DNA of 64,000 nt from Luzula sylvatica (lineage: Eukaryota; Streptophyta; Magnoliopsida; Poales; Juncaceae). The stretch spans positions 6,468,501-6,532,500 of the forward strand of contig OX326959.1 of assembly GCA_946800325.1 (NCBI GenBank), given 5' to 3'. Below the pieces are notes generated by a model that did not search any database, was not told the origin of the DNA, and saw only the letters and a program-made list of their open reading frames with translations. How positions within the stretch are numbered: the stretch's first letter is position 1; every line of letters begins with the position of its first letter. A program made the translations under genes and the position numbers. This document shows, piece after piece, positions 52,931 to 63,672 of this stretch.

Positions 52931-55900
52931 TGTTTTTCAATTCAAAACAAGATTTTAACGCTTTGAGGAGTTCAAATAACGTGTTTTTAGATCATTTGTA
53001 TCGTATCTTTTAGTACATAACTTTTCACCAAATTTCACAAACACTAAGAAAGTTTGTTTTCTGGTTCAAAACAAGATTTTAACGCTTTGAGGAGTTCAAA
53101 TAACATGTTTTTAGATCATTTGTATCGTATCGTTTACTACATAACTTTTCACCAAATTTCACAAACACTAAGAAAGTTGGTTTTTCGATTCAAAACAAGA
53201 TTTTAACACTTTGAGGAGTTCAAATAACGTGTTTTTATATCATTTGTATCGTATCTTTTACTACATAACTTTTCACCAAATTTCACAAACACTAACAAAG
53301 TTTGTTTTTCGATTCAAAACAAGATTTTAACGCTTTGAGGAGTTCAAATAACGTGTTTTTAGATCATTTGTATCATATCGTTTACTACATAACTTTTCAC
53401 CAAATTTCACAAACACTAAGAAAGTTTGTTTTTCGATTCAAAACAAGATTTTAACGGTTTGAGGAGTTCAAATAACATGTTTTTAGATCATTTGTATCGT
53501 ATCTTTTACTACATAACTTTTCACCAAATTTCACAAACACTAAGAAAGTTTGTTTTTAGATTCAAAACAAGATTTTAACGCTTTGAGGAGTTCAAATAAC
53601 GTGTTTTTAGATCATTTGTATCGTATCTTTTACTTCATAACTTTTCACCAAATTTCACAAACACTTAGAAAGTTTGTTTTTACATTCAAAACAAGATTTT
53701 AACGCTTTGAGGAGTTCAAATAACGTGTTTTTAGATCATTTGTATCGTATCTTTTACTACATAACTTTTCACCAAATTTCACAAACACTAAGAAAGTTTG
53801 TTTTTCAATTCAAAACAAAATTTTAACGCTTTGAGGAGTTCAAATAACGTGTTTTTAGATCATTTGTATCGTATCTTTTACTACATAACTTTTCACCGAA
53901 TTTCACGAACACAAAGAAAGTTTGTTTTTCGATTCAAAACAAGATTTTAACGCTTTGAGGAGTTCAAATAAAGTGTTTTTAGATCATTTGTATCGTATCT
54001 TTTACTACATAACTTTTCACCAAATTTCACAAACACTAAGAAACTTTGTTTTTCAATTCAAAACAAGATTTTAACGCTTTGAGGAGTTCAAATAACGTGT
54101 TTTTAGATCATTTGTATCGTATATTTTACTACATAACTTTTCACCAAATTTCACAAACACTAAGAAAGTTTGTTTTTCGATTCAAAACAAGATTTTAACG
54201 CTTTGAGGAGTTCAAATAACGTGTTTTTAGATCATTTGTATCGTATCTTTTACTACATAACTTTTCACCGAATTTCACAATCACTAAGAAAGTTTGTTTT
54301 TCGATTCAAAACAAGATTTTAACGCTTTGAGGAGTTCAAATAACGTGTTTTTAGATCATTTGTATCGTATCTTTTACTACATAACTTTTCACCGAATTTC
54401 ACAAACACTAAGAAAGTTTGTTTTTCAATTCAAAACAAGATTTTAACGCTTTGAGGAGTTCAAATAACGTGATTTTAGATTATTTGTATCGTATCTTTTA
54501 CTACATAACTTTTCACCAAATTTCACAAACACTAAGAAAGTTTGTTTTTAGATTCAAAACAAGATTTTAACGCTTTGAGGAGTTCACATAACTTGTTTTT
54601 AGATCATTTGTATCGTATCTCTTACTACATAAATTTTCACCAAATTTCACAAACACTAAGATAGTTTGTTTTTCGACTAAAAACAAGATTTTAACGCTTT
54701 GAGGTGTTCAAATAACGTGTTTTTAGATCATTTGTATCGTATGTTTTAGTACATAACTTTTCACCAAATTTCACAAACACTAAGAAAGTTTGTTTTTAGA
54801 TTCAAAACAAGATTTTAACGCTTTGAGGAGTTCAAATAACGTGTTTTTAGATCATTTGTATCGTATCTTTTACTACATAACTTTTCACCGAATTTCGCAA
54901 ACACTAAGAAAGTTTGTTTTTCAATTCAAAACAAGATTTTAACGCTTTGAGGAGTTCAAATAACGTGTTTTTAGATCATTTGTATCGTATCTTTTACTAC
55001 ATAACTTTTCTCCAAATTTCACAAACACTAAGAAAGTTTGTTTTTAGATTCAAAACAAGATTTTAACGCTTTGAGGAGTTCAAATAACGTGTTTTTAGAT
55101 CATTTGTATCGTATCGTTTACTACATAACTTTTCACCAAATTTCACAAACACTAAGAAATTTTGTTTTTCGATTCAAAACAAGATTTTAACGCTTTGAGG
55201 AGTTCAAATAACGTGTTTTTAGATCATTTGTATCGTATCTTTTAATACATAACTTTTCACCAAATTTGACAAACACTAAGAAAGTTTGTTTTCCGGTTCA
55301 AAACAAGATTTTAACGCTTTGAGGAGTTCAAATAACATGTTTTTAGATCATTTGTATCGTATCGTTTACTACATAACTTTTCACCAAATTTCACAAACAC
55401 TATGAAAGTTTGTTTTTCGATTCAAAACAAGATTTTAACACTTTGAGGAGTTCAAATAACGTGTTTTTATATCATTTGTATCGTATCTTTTACTACATAA
55501 CTTTTCACCAAATTTCACAAACACTAACAAAGTTTGTTTTTCGATTCAAAACAAGATTTTAACGCTTTGAGGAGTTCAAATAACGTGTTTTTAGATCATT
55601 TGTATCGTATCTTTTACTACATAACTTTTCACCAAATTTCACAAACACTAAGAAAGTTTGTTTTTCGATTCAAAACAAGATTTTAACGCTTTGAGGAGTT
55701 CAAATAACGTGTTTTTAGATCATTTGTATCGTATCTTTTACTACATAACTTTTCACCAAATTTCACAAACACTAAGAAAGTTTGTTTTTCGATTCAAAAC
55801 AAGATTTTAACGCTTTGAGGAGTTCAAATAACGTGTTTTTAGATCATTTGTATCGTATCGTTTACTACATAACTTTTCACCAAATTTCACAAACACTAAG

Positions 55901-58250
55901 AAAGTTTGTTTTTAGATTCAAAACAAGATTTTAACACTTTGAGGAGTTCAAATAACGTGTTTTTATATCATTTGTATCGTATCTTTTACTACATAACTTT
56001 TCACCAAATTTCACAAACACTAAGAAAGTTTGTTTTTCGACTTAAAACAAGATTTTAACGCTTTGAGGTGTTCAAATAACGTGTTTTTAGATCATTTGTA
56101 TCGTATGTTTTAGTACATAACTTTTCACCAAATTTCACAAACACTAAGAAAGTTTGTTTTTAGATTCAAAACAAGATTTTAACGCTTTGAGGAGTTCAAA
56201 TAACGTGTTTTTAGATCATTTGTATCGTATCTTTTACTACATAACTTTTCACCGAATTTCACAAACACTAAGAAAGTTTGTTTTTCGATCCAAAACAAGA
56301 TTTTAACGCTTTGAGGAGTTCAAATAACGTGTTTTTAGATCATTTGTATCGTATCTTTTACTACTTAACTTTTCACCAAATTTCACAAACACTAAGAAAT
56401 TTTGTTTTTCAATTCAAAACAAGATTTTAACGCTTTGAGGAGTTCAAATAACGTGTTTTTAGATCATTTGTATCGTATCTTTTACTACATAACTTTTCAC
56501 CAAATTTCACAAACGCTAAGAAAGTTTGTTTTTAGATTCAAAACAAGATTTTAACGCTTTGAGGAGTTCAAATAACGTGTTTTTAGATCATTTGTATCGT
56601 ATCTTTTAGTACATAACTTTTCACCAAATTTCACAAACACTAAGAAAGTTTGTTTTTAGATTCAAAACAAGGTTTTAACGCTTTGAGGAGTTCAAATAAC
56701 GTGTTTTTAGATCATTTGTATCGTATCTTTTACTACATAACTTTTCACCAAATTTCACAAACACTAAGAAAGTTTGTTTTTCAATTCAAAACAAGATTTT
56801 GACGCTTTGAGGAGTTCAAATAACGTGTTTTTAGATCATTTGTATCGTATCTTTTACTACATAACTTTCCACCGAATTTCACAAACACTAAGAAAGTTTG
56901 TTTTTCGATTCAAAACAAGATTTAAACGCTTTGAGGAGTTCAAATAACGTGTTTTTAGATCATTTGTATCGTATCTTTTACTACATAACTTTCCACCGAA
57001 TTTCACAAACACTAAGAAAGTTTGTTTTTCGATTCAAAACAAGATTTAAACGCTTTGAGGAGTTCAAATAACGTGTTTTTAGATCATTTGTATCGTATCT
57101 TTTACTACATAACTTTTCACCAAATTTCACAGACACTAAGAAAGTTTGTTTTTCAATTCAAAACAAGATTTTAACGCTTTGAGGAGTTCAAATAACGTGT
57201 TTTTAGATCATTTGTATCGTATCTTTTACTACATAACTTTTCACCAAATTTCACAAACACTAAGAAATTTTGTTTTTAGATTCAAAACAAGATTTTAACG
57301 TTTTGAGGAGTTCAAATAACGTGTTTTTAGATCATTTGTATCGTATCGTTTACTACATAAATTTTCACCAAATTTGACAAACACTAAGAAAGTTTGTTTT
57401 TCGATTCAAAACAAGATTTTAACGCTTTGAGGAGTTCAAATAACGTGTTTTTAGATCATTTGTATCGTATCTTTTACTACATAACTTTTCACCAAATTTC
57501 ACAAACACTAAGAAAGTTTGTTTTTAGACTCAAAACAAGATTTTAACGCTTTAAGGAGTTCACATAACGTGTTTTTAGATCATTTGTATCGTATCTTTTA
57601 CTACATAACTTTTCAAGAAATTTCACAAACACTAAGAAAGTTTGTTTTTCGACTCAAAACAAGATTTTAACGCTTTGAGGTGTTCAAATAACGTGTTTTT
57701 AGATCATTTGTATCGTATGTTTTAGTACATAACTTTTCACCAAATTTCACAAACACTAAGAAAGTTTGTTTTTCGATTCAAAACAAGATTTTAACGCTTT
57801 GAGGAGTTCAAATAACGTGTTTTTAGATCATTTGTATCGTATCTTTTACTACATAACTTTTCACCAAATTTCACAAACACTAAGAAAGTTTGTTTTTCAA
57901 TTCAAAACAAGATTTTAATGCTTTGAGGAGTTCAAATAACGTGTTTTTAGATCATTTGTATCGTATCTTTTACTACATAACTTTTCACCAAATTTCACAA
58001 ACGCTAAGAAAGTTTGTTTTTAGATTCAAAACAAGATTTTAACGCTTTGAGGTGTTCAAATAACGTGTTTTTAGATCATTTGTATCGTATGTTTTAGTAC
58101 ATAACTTTTCACCAAATTTCACAAACACTAAGAAAGTTTGTTTTTAGATTCAAAACAAGATTTTAACGCTTTGAGGAGTTCAAATAACGTGTTTTTAGAT
58201 CATTTGTATCGTATCTTTTACTACATAACTTTTCACCGAATTTCACAAAC
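52931..58250 (+). repeat. Satellite segment homologous to 24.9-37.3 kb, with one 29-monomer unit
   Basis: The left part matches 24.9-26.3 kb (offset 28,132-28,155) and the right part matches 33.5-37.3 kb (offset 20,963, then 20,839). The difference 28,155 minus 20,963 is 7,192, exactly twice 3,596. This segment therefore has the same structure as 24.9-37.3 kb but carries a single, incomplete copy of the 29-monomer unit (GACTA at 54,675, GACTT at 56,039) instead of about 2.8. It shows either the state before expansion or a contracted state. Confidence 0.86.
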
Positions 58251-60482
58251 ACTAAGAAAGTTTGTTTTTAGAGTCAAAACAAGGTTTTAACGCTTTGAGG
58301 AGTTAAAATAACGTGTTTTTAGATCATTTGTATCGTATCTTTTACTACATAACTTTTCACCAAATTTCACAAACACTAAGAAAGTTTGTTTTTCAATTCA
58401 AAACAAGATTTTAACGCTTTGAGGAGTTCAAATAACGTGTTTTTAGATCATTTGTATCGTATCTTTTACTACATAACTTTTCAGCAAATTTCACAAACAC
58501 TAAGAAAGTTTGTTTTTAGACTCAAAACAAGATTTTAACGCTTTGAGGAGTTCAAATAACGTGTTTTTCGATCATTTGTATCGTATGTTTTAGTACATAA
58601 CTTTTCACCAAATTTCACAAACACTAAAGAAAGTTTGTTTTTAGATTCAAAACAAGATTTTAACGCTTTGAGGAGTTCAAATAACGTGTTTTTAGATCAT
58701 TTGTATCGTATCTTTTAGTAAATAACTTTTCACCAAATTTCACAAACACAAAGAAAGTTTGTTTTTAGATTCAAAACAAGATTTTAACGGTTTGAGGAGT
58801 TCAAATAACGTGTTTTTAGATCATTTGAATCGTATCTTTTACTACATAACTTTTCACCAAATTTCACAAACACTAAGAAAGTTTGTTTTTAGACTCAAAA
58901 CAAGATTTTAACGCTTTGAGGAGTTCAAATTACGTGTTTTTAGATCATTTGTATCGTATCTTTTACTACATAACTTTCCACCGAATTTCACAAACACTAA
59001 GAAAGTTTGTTTTTCGATTCAAAACAAGATTTAAACGCTTTGAAGAGTTCAAATAACGTGTTTTTAGATCATTTGTATCGTATCTTTTACTACATAACTT
59101 TTCACCAAATTTCACAGACACTAAGAAAGTTTGTTTTTCGATTCAAAACAAGATTTTAACGCTTTGAGGAGTTCAAATAATGTGTTTTTAGATCATTTGT
59201 ATTGTATCGTTTACTACATAACTTTTCACCAAATTTCACAAACACTAAGAAAGTTTGTTTTTAGATTCAAAACAAGATTTTAACGATTTGAGGAGTTCAC
59301 ATAACGTGTTTTTAGATCATTTGTATCGTATCTTTTACTACATAACTTTTCACCAAATTTCACAAACACTAAGAAAGTTTGCTTTTAGACTCAAAACAAG
59401 ATTCTAACGCTTTGAAGAGTTCAAATAACGTGTTTTTAGATCATTTGTATCGTATGTTTTAGTGCATAACTTTTCACCAAATTTCACAAACACTAAGAAA
59501 GTTTGTTTTTAGATTCAAAACAAGATTTTAACGCTTTGAGGAGTTCAAATAACTTGTTTTTAGATCATTTGTATCGTATCTTTTACTACATAACTTTTCA
59601 CCAAATTTCACAAACACTAAGAAAGTTTGATTTTAGATTCAAAACAAGATTTTAACGCTTTGAGGAGTTCAAATAACGTGTTTTTAGATCATTTGTATCG
59701 TATATTTTACTACATAACTTTTCACCAAATTTCACAAACACTAAGAAAGTTTGTTTTTCGATTCAAAACAAGATTTTAACGCTTTCAGGAGTTCACATAA
59801 CGTGTTTTTAGATCATTTGTATCGTATCTTTTACTACATAACTTTTCACCAAATTTCACAAACACTAAGAAATTTTGTTTTTCGACTCAAAACAAGATTT
59901 TAACGCTTTGAGGTGTTCAAATAACGTGTTTTTAGATCATTTGTATCGTATGTTTTAGTACATAGCATTTCACCAAATTTCACAAACACTAAGAAAGTTT
60001 GTTTTTAGATTCAAAACAAGATTTTAACGCTTTGAGGAGTTCAAATAACGTGTTTTTAGATCATTTGTATCGTATCTTTTACTACATAACTTTTCACCGA
60101 ATTTCACAAACACTAAGAAAGTTTGTTTTTCGATTCAAAACAAGATTTTAACGCTTTGAGGAGTTCAAATAACGTGTTTTAAGATCATTTGTATCGTATC
60201 TTTTACTACATAACTTTTCACCAAATTTCACAAACACTAACAAAGTTTGTTTTTCAATTCAAAACAAGATTTTAACGCTTTGAGGAGTTCAAATAACGTG
60301 TTTTTAGATCATTTGTATCGTATCTTTTACTACATAACTTTTCACCAAATTTCACAAACGCTAAGAAAGTTTGTTTTTAGATTCAAAACAAGATTTTAAC
60401 GCTTTGAGGAGTTCAAATAACGTGTTTTTAGATCATTTGTATCGTATCTTTTAGTACATAACTTTTCACCAAATTTCACAAA
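58251..60482 (+). repeat. 18-monomer higher-order unit, copy 1 (2,233 bp)
   Basis: TTTTTCGATC at 58,564 recurs at 60,797, and GATTCTAACG at 59,400 recurs at 61,633; both offsets are 2,233 (18 x 124 plus one). The copies differ more than the interior higher-order units do: GAGTCAAAAC and AGTTAAAATAACG near 58,275-58,305, CAGCAAATTTC near 58,482, TGAAGAGTTC near 59,042 and AATGTG near 59,180 are private to this copy. This fits weaker homogenisation towards the array edge. Confidence 0.78.
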
Positions 60483-61990
60483 CACTAAGAAAGTTTGTTT
60501 TTAGATTCAAAACAAGGTTTTAACGCTTTGAGGAGTTCAAATAACGTGTTTTTAGATCATTTGTATTGTATCTTTTACTACATAACTTTTCACCAAATTT
60601 CACAAACACTAAGAAAGTTTGTTTTTCAATTCAAAACAAGATTTTAACGCTTTGAGGAGTTCAAATAACGTGTTTTTAGATCATTTGTATCGTATCTTTT
60701 ACTACATAACTTTTCACCAAATTTCACAAACACTAAGAAAGTTTGTTTTTAGACTCAAAACAAGATTTTAACGCTTTGAGGAGTTCAAATAACGTGTTTT
60801 TCGATCATTTGTATCGTATGTTTTAGTACATAACTTTTCACCAAATTTCACAAACACTAAAGAAAGTTTGTTTTTAGATTCAAAACAAGATTTTAACGCT
60901 TTGAGGAGTTCAAATAACGTGTTTTTAGATCATTTGTATCGTATCTTTTAGTAAATAACTTTTCACCAAATTTCACAAACACAAAGAAAGTTTGTTTTTA
61001 GATTCAAAACAAGATTTTAACGGTTTGAGGAGTTCAAATAACGTGTTTTTAGATCATTTGAATCGTATCTTTTACTACATAACTTTTCACCAAATTTCAC
61101 AAACACTAAGAAAGTTTGTTTTTAGACTCAAAACAAGATTTTAACGCTTTGAGGAGTTCAAATTACGTGTTTTTAGATCATTTGTATCGTATCTTTTACT
61201 ACATAACTTTCCACCGAATTTCACAAACACTAAGAAAGTTTGTTTTTCGATTCAAAACAAGATTTAAACGCTTTGAGGAGTTCAAATAACGTGTTTTTAG
61301 ATCATTTGTATCGTATCTTTTACTACATAACTTTTCACCAAATTTCACAGACACTAAGAAAGTTTGTTTTTCGATTCAAACCAAGATTTTAACGCTTTGA
61401 GGAGTTCAAATAACGTGTTTTTAGATCATTTGTATCGTATCGTTTACTACATAACTTTTCACCAAATTTCACAAACACTAAGAAAGTTTGTTTTTAGATT
61501 CAAAACAAGATTTTAACGCTTTGAGGAGTTCACATAACGTGTTTTTAGATCATTTGTATCGTATCTTTTACTACATAACTTTTCACCAAATTTCACAAAC
61601 ACTAAGAAAGTTTGCTTTTAGACTCAAAACAAGATTCTAACGCTTTGAAGAGTTCAAATAACGTGTTTTTAGATCATTTGTATCGTATGTTTTAGTGCAT
61701 AACTTTTCACCAAATTTCACAAACACTAAGAAAGTTTGTTTTTAGATTCAAAACAAGATTTTAACGCTTTGAGGAGTTCAAATAACTTGTTTTTAGATCA
61801 TTTGTATCGTATCTTTTACTACATAACTTTTCACCGAATTTCACAAACACTAAGAAAGTTTGATTTTAGATTCAAAACAAGATTTTAACGCTTTGAGGAG
61901 TTCAAATAACGTGTTTTTAGATCATTTGTATCGTATATTTTACTACATAACTTTTCACCAAATTTCACAAACACTAAGAAAGTTTGTTTT
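60483..61990 (+). repeat. 18-monomer higher-order unit, copy 2, incomplete
   Basis: Follows copy 1 at an offset of 2,233 through the barcodes AAATTACG, TTTCCACCG, CAGACAC, TTTGCTTTTAG and GTGCATAAC. It stops matching near 61,990: the corresponding place in copy 1 (near 59,780) has TTTCAGGAGTTCAC, while this copy continues with common-type monomers. Confidence 0.76.
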
Positions 61991-62490
61991 TCGATTCAAA
62001 ACAAGATTTTAACGCTTTGAGGAGTTCAAATAACGTGTTTTTAGATCATTTGTATCGTATCTTTTACTACATAACTTTTCACCGAATTTCACAAACACTA
62101 AGAAAGTTTGTTTTTCGATTCAAAACAAGATTTTAACGCTTTGAGGAGTTCAAATAACGTGTTTTTAGATCATTTGTATCGTATCTTTTACTACATAACT
62201 TTTCACCAAATTTCACAAACACTAAGAAAGTTTGTTTTTCGATTCAAAACAAGATTTTAACGCTTTGAGGAGTTCAAATAAAGTGTTTTTAGATCATTTG
62301 TATCGTATCGTTTAGTACATAACTTTTCTCCAAATTTCACAAACACTAAGAAAGTTTGTTTTTCAATTCAAAACAAGATTTTAACGCTTTGAGGAGTTCA
62401 AATAACGTGTTTTTAGATCATTTGTATCGTATCTTTTACTACATAACTTTTCACCAAATTTCACAAACACTAAGAAAGTTTGTTTTTAGA
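61991..62490 (+). repeat. Terminal four monomers of the array and array boundary
   Basis: The last units are close to the common form, with AAAGTG near 62,280 and CTCCAAATTTC near 62,329 as variants. The array ends inside a monomer junction at TTTTTAGA (ending 62,490). A next unit would continue TTCAAAAC, but the sequence reads TGATGAGCGG. The units right up to the edge remain well conserved, so the boundary looks like a break or insertion point rather than a gradual decay. Confidence 0.85.
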
Positions 62491-62650
62491 TGATGAGCGG
62501 GTTTTTGTCGTGTAAAATATGTCGTTGTGGTAAAACCCCGAACAATCAACAAAATTTGTAATCTAAGTTTGTACAGTGGCATATGTATAGATTCGTTCCA
62601 CGGGGAGCAATTGCGTCAAAATTTGGATCAAAATGGATGAGAAATAACGA

Positions 62651-62721
62651 AGAAAATTCACAGAATATAGTCCGTTATAACGGAATAGTAGTCCGTTACA
62701 ACGCACTTAAGTGAATTTTCT
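62651..62721. repeat. 11-bp perfect inverted repeat around two quasi-palindromes
   Basis: AGAAAATTCAC at 62,651-62,661 is the exact reverse complement of GTGAATTTTCT at 62,711-62,721. The 49-bp interval contains the first two TCCGTTAYAACG elements. A large stem-loop or cruciform could form, but in AT-rich DNA a chance origin is possible. Confidence 0.7.
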
Positions 62722-63008
62722 GGCGCTAGTGTGAGATGAACGTCCGTTACAACGGATTAAAGTCCGTTATAACGCACTAAACTAGTCCGTTATAACGAAC
62801 AGTGGTTGCGTTGCAACGGATTGGTTAATCCGTTACAACGGACCTAAATTTCCGTTACAACGCACTAGTATGAGAGATATTGAATGCTTTTCTTTGCTGG
62901 TCCGTTACAACGGAAGTAAGTTGCGTTACAACGGAGTACCAACAGACTGAAAGTCAGGTACAAACCGAATGGTCCGTTATAACGCAAGTTAGGTTCCGTT
63001 ACAACGGA
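62671..63008. repeat. Cluster of twelve 14-bp quasi-palindromes (TCCGTTAYAACGSA)
   Basis: Twelve copies start at 62,671, 62,692, 62,743, 62,763, 62,786, 62,807, 62,829, 62,851, 62,901, 62,922, 62,973 and 62,995. The form TCCGTTATAACGGA (62,671) is a perfect palindrome. Most others have TAC for TAT or end CGCA, one ends CGAA, and two begin TGCG. Each consists of CCGTT and AACGG half-sites separated by two bases, that is two opposed Myb-type cores. Common start-to-start spacings are 20-23 bp, about two helical turns, with some gaps near 50 bp. The spacers are unrelated, so this is not a simple tandem repeat. A protein-binding array is the natural reading, but no function is proven. Confidence 0.85.
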
Positions 63009-63054
63009 GTTTGTTCTGGAATTCGAAATTGTAATTTGAATTGAGGATTGAATT

Positions 63055-63081
63055 GAAAGTTTGTTTTGAGATTAAACCAAG
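63055..63081 (+). repeat. Satellite-junction-like 27-bp stretch outside the array
   Basis: GAAAGTTTGTTTT is identical to the monomer end, followed by GAGATT and AAACCAAG where monomers have TAGATT and CAAAACAAG. I count 25 matches in 28 aligned columns with one gap. It lies 565 bp beyond the array edge and is not followed by the rest of a monomer. It could be a relic of a monomer, a seed from which the satellite arose, or chance similarity of AT-rich sequence. Confidence 0.4.
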
Positions 63082-63277
63082 GGGGATTTAGGCTAACTTC
63101 AAGGCAGTAATTAAAAGTAAGAGATCAAGTAAAAACACCAACAAAGATTTGATTCAAGTAAACGAGAACTAAAGATTCATTAAACTAAGAATTCTTTACA
63201 CAACAAAATCCAATCAAACAACAATTAATCAAGTAATTGAAAAGGAGTACACCTAGTTGAGAAAGCCTCGAAGTGAA

Positions 63278-63510
63278 ACTCCTTGTCTCCTTGTCTCGCA
63301 CCGAAAGATCCTTGCTTCTTGTCTCGAGAGTGATGGATTGTACCGAAAGGATGAAGCTCCCTTGTCTCGGATCGCAATCACTTCGAAGAAACGTAGATCG
63401 AGTCACGGCACTTCTTCTCAAATCCACCGTAGGGAATAGCTCCTTGTCACGGCCCGATCTTCGAAGGATGAGAAGGATTCGTCGAAGGGATGAGCTCCCT
63501 TGTCTCGACT
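63278..63510. repeat. Degenerate CTTGTCTC-containing repeats
   Basis: CTTGTCTC occurs near 63,282, 63,290, 63,318, 63,361 and 63,499, with a variant CTTGTCAC near 63,443. The longest related pair is AAAGGATGAAGCTCCCTTG at about 63,346 and GAAGGGATGAGCTCCCTTG at about 63,484, about 139 bp apart. The G+C content here is visibly higher than in the satellite. On the minus strand this is purine-rich GAGACAAGG sequence and would lie in the leader of a transcript from the promoter at 63,641. Its role is unknown. Confidence 0.6.
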
Positions 63511-63593
63511 AGTCCTTGAGAGATCTTTCTTGATTGATCTTGAAGTATCTTGAAGGTTCTTGATTGTGCTTGGAAGAGAGAAAGAGAATGGGC

Positions 63594-63611
63594 GTAAAAA
63601 GAGTAAAAAGA
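63594..63611. repeat. 9-bp tandem duplication (GTAAAAAGA x2)
   Basis: GTAAAAAGA occupies 63,594-63,602 and again 63,603-63,611, probably by slippage. It lies about 30-55 bp downstream of the minus-strand TATA box, around the expected transcription start. Confidence 0.7.
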
Positions 63612-63640
63612 GCGTCCCTAACTCGTGTCCCTTGAGGTCA

Positions 63641-63672
63641 TATTTATAGCACTCATGGAGTCTTCTTATTGG
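63641..63672 (-). promoter_or_regulatory. Minus-strand promoter-like CCAAT and TATAAATA pair
   Basis: On the minus strand CCAAT (63,672-63,668) is followed after about 20 bp by TATAAATA (63,648-63,641). TATAAATA in this context fits a plant RNA polymerase II TATA box, and a start would be expected near 63,610-63,620. Transcription would run leftwards through the CTTGTCTC repeats and the palindrome cluster towards the satellite array. No coding frame of convincing length follows, so it may drive a non-coding or retroelement transcript. A TATA motif can arise by chance in AT-rich DNA, but its pairing with CCAAT strengthens the call. Confidence 0.45.

Larger units (their letters stand above)
1..62490 (+). 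repeat. Satellite DNA array, 124-bp monomer, about 504 units
   Basis: Uninterrupted head-to-tail array. The spacing of the start motif GATTCAAAAC (positions 1, 125, 249, 373) gives a period of exactly 124 bp; single-base gains (CTAAAGAAAG) and losses (GTATGTTTAGTAC) give 123- and 125-bp units. I counted 35 G/C of 124 in the common form. All units face the same way, and no transposon or other insertion was seen. Monomers differ mainly at a few positions: the junction (TTTTTCGATTC, TTTTTAGATTC, TTTTCAATTC, TTTTCCGGTTC), GTATCTTTTAC versus GTATCGTTTAC versus GTATGTTTTAG, and CACCAAA versus CACCGAA. The array has no open reading frame because 124 modulo 3 is 1, so any frame is forced through all three phases. 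The size and homogeneity suit a centromeric, pericentromeric or subtelomeric heterochromatin block; which of these cannot be told from sequence alone. The left end lies outside the window. Confidence 0.98.

Noticed and set aside
1..62490. CRISPR array
   Set aside because: The repeats are contiguous 124-bp units with no unique spacers, and no cas-like gene is present; the context is eukaryotic.
1..62490. CENP-B box or telomere-like repeats
   Set aside because: No motif resembling the CENP-B box consensus and no run of TTTAGGG or TTAGGG units was seen in the array or flank. GTTTTTAG in monomers is a single short resemblance, not a telomeric run.
1..62490. Origin of replication or autonomously replicating sequence from the AT-rich repeats
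   Set aside because: AT-richness and A/T tracts alone do not support an origin; no initiator-specific motif could be identified.
1..62490. rRNA, tRNA or 5S rRNA gene array
   Set aside because: The 124-bp length is near that of 5S rRNA, but the monomer is about 28% G+C and has none of the internal control region features or stem complementarity of 5S rRNA.
63185..63427. 80-residue minus-strand reading frame as a gene
   Set aside because: Short, no known motif, and it covers the degenerate CTTGTCTC repeats, which explains its repeated arginine/threonine/serine composition. The cysteine-rich hydrophobic C-terminus is translated from AT-rich DNA.
63257..63512. Two overlapping plus-strand frames of 60 and 79 residues
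   Set aside because: They overlap each other in different frames over the same repeats and show no start context or domain.
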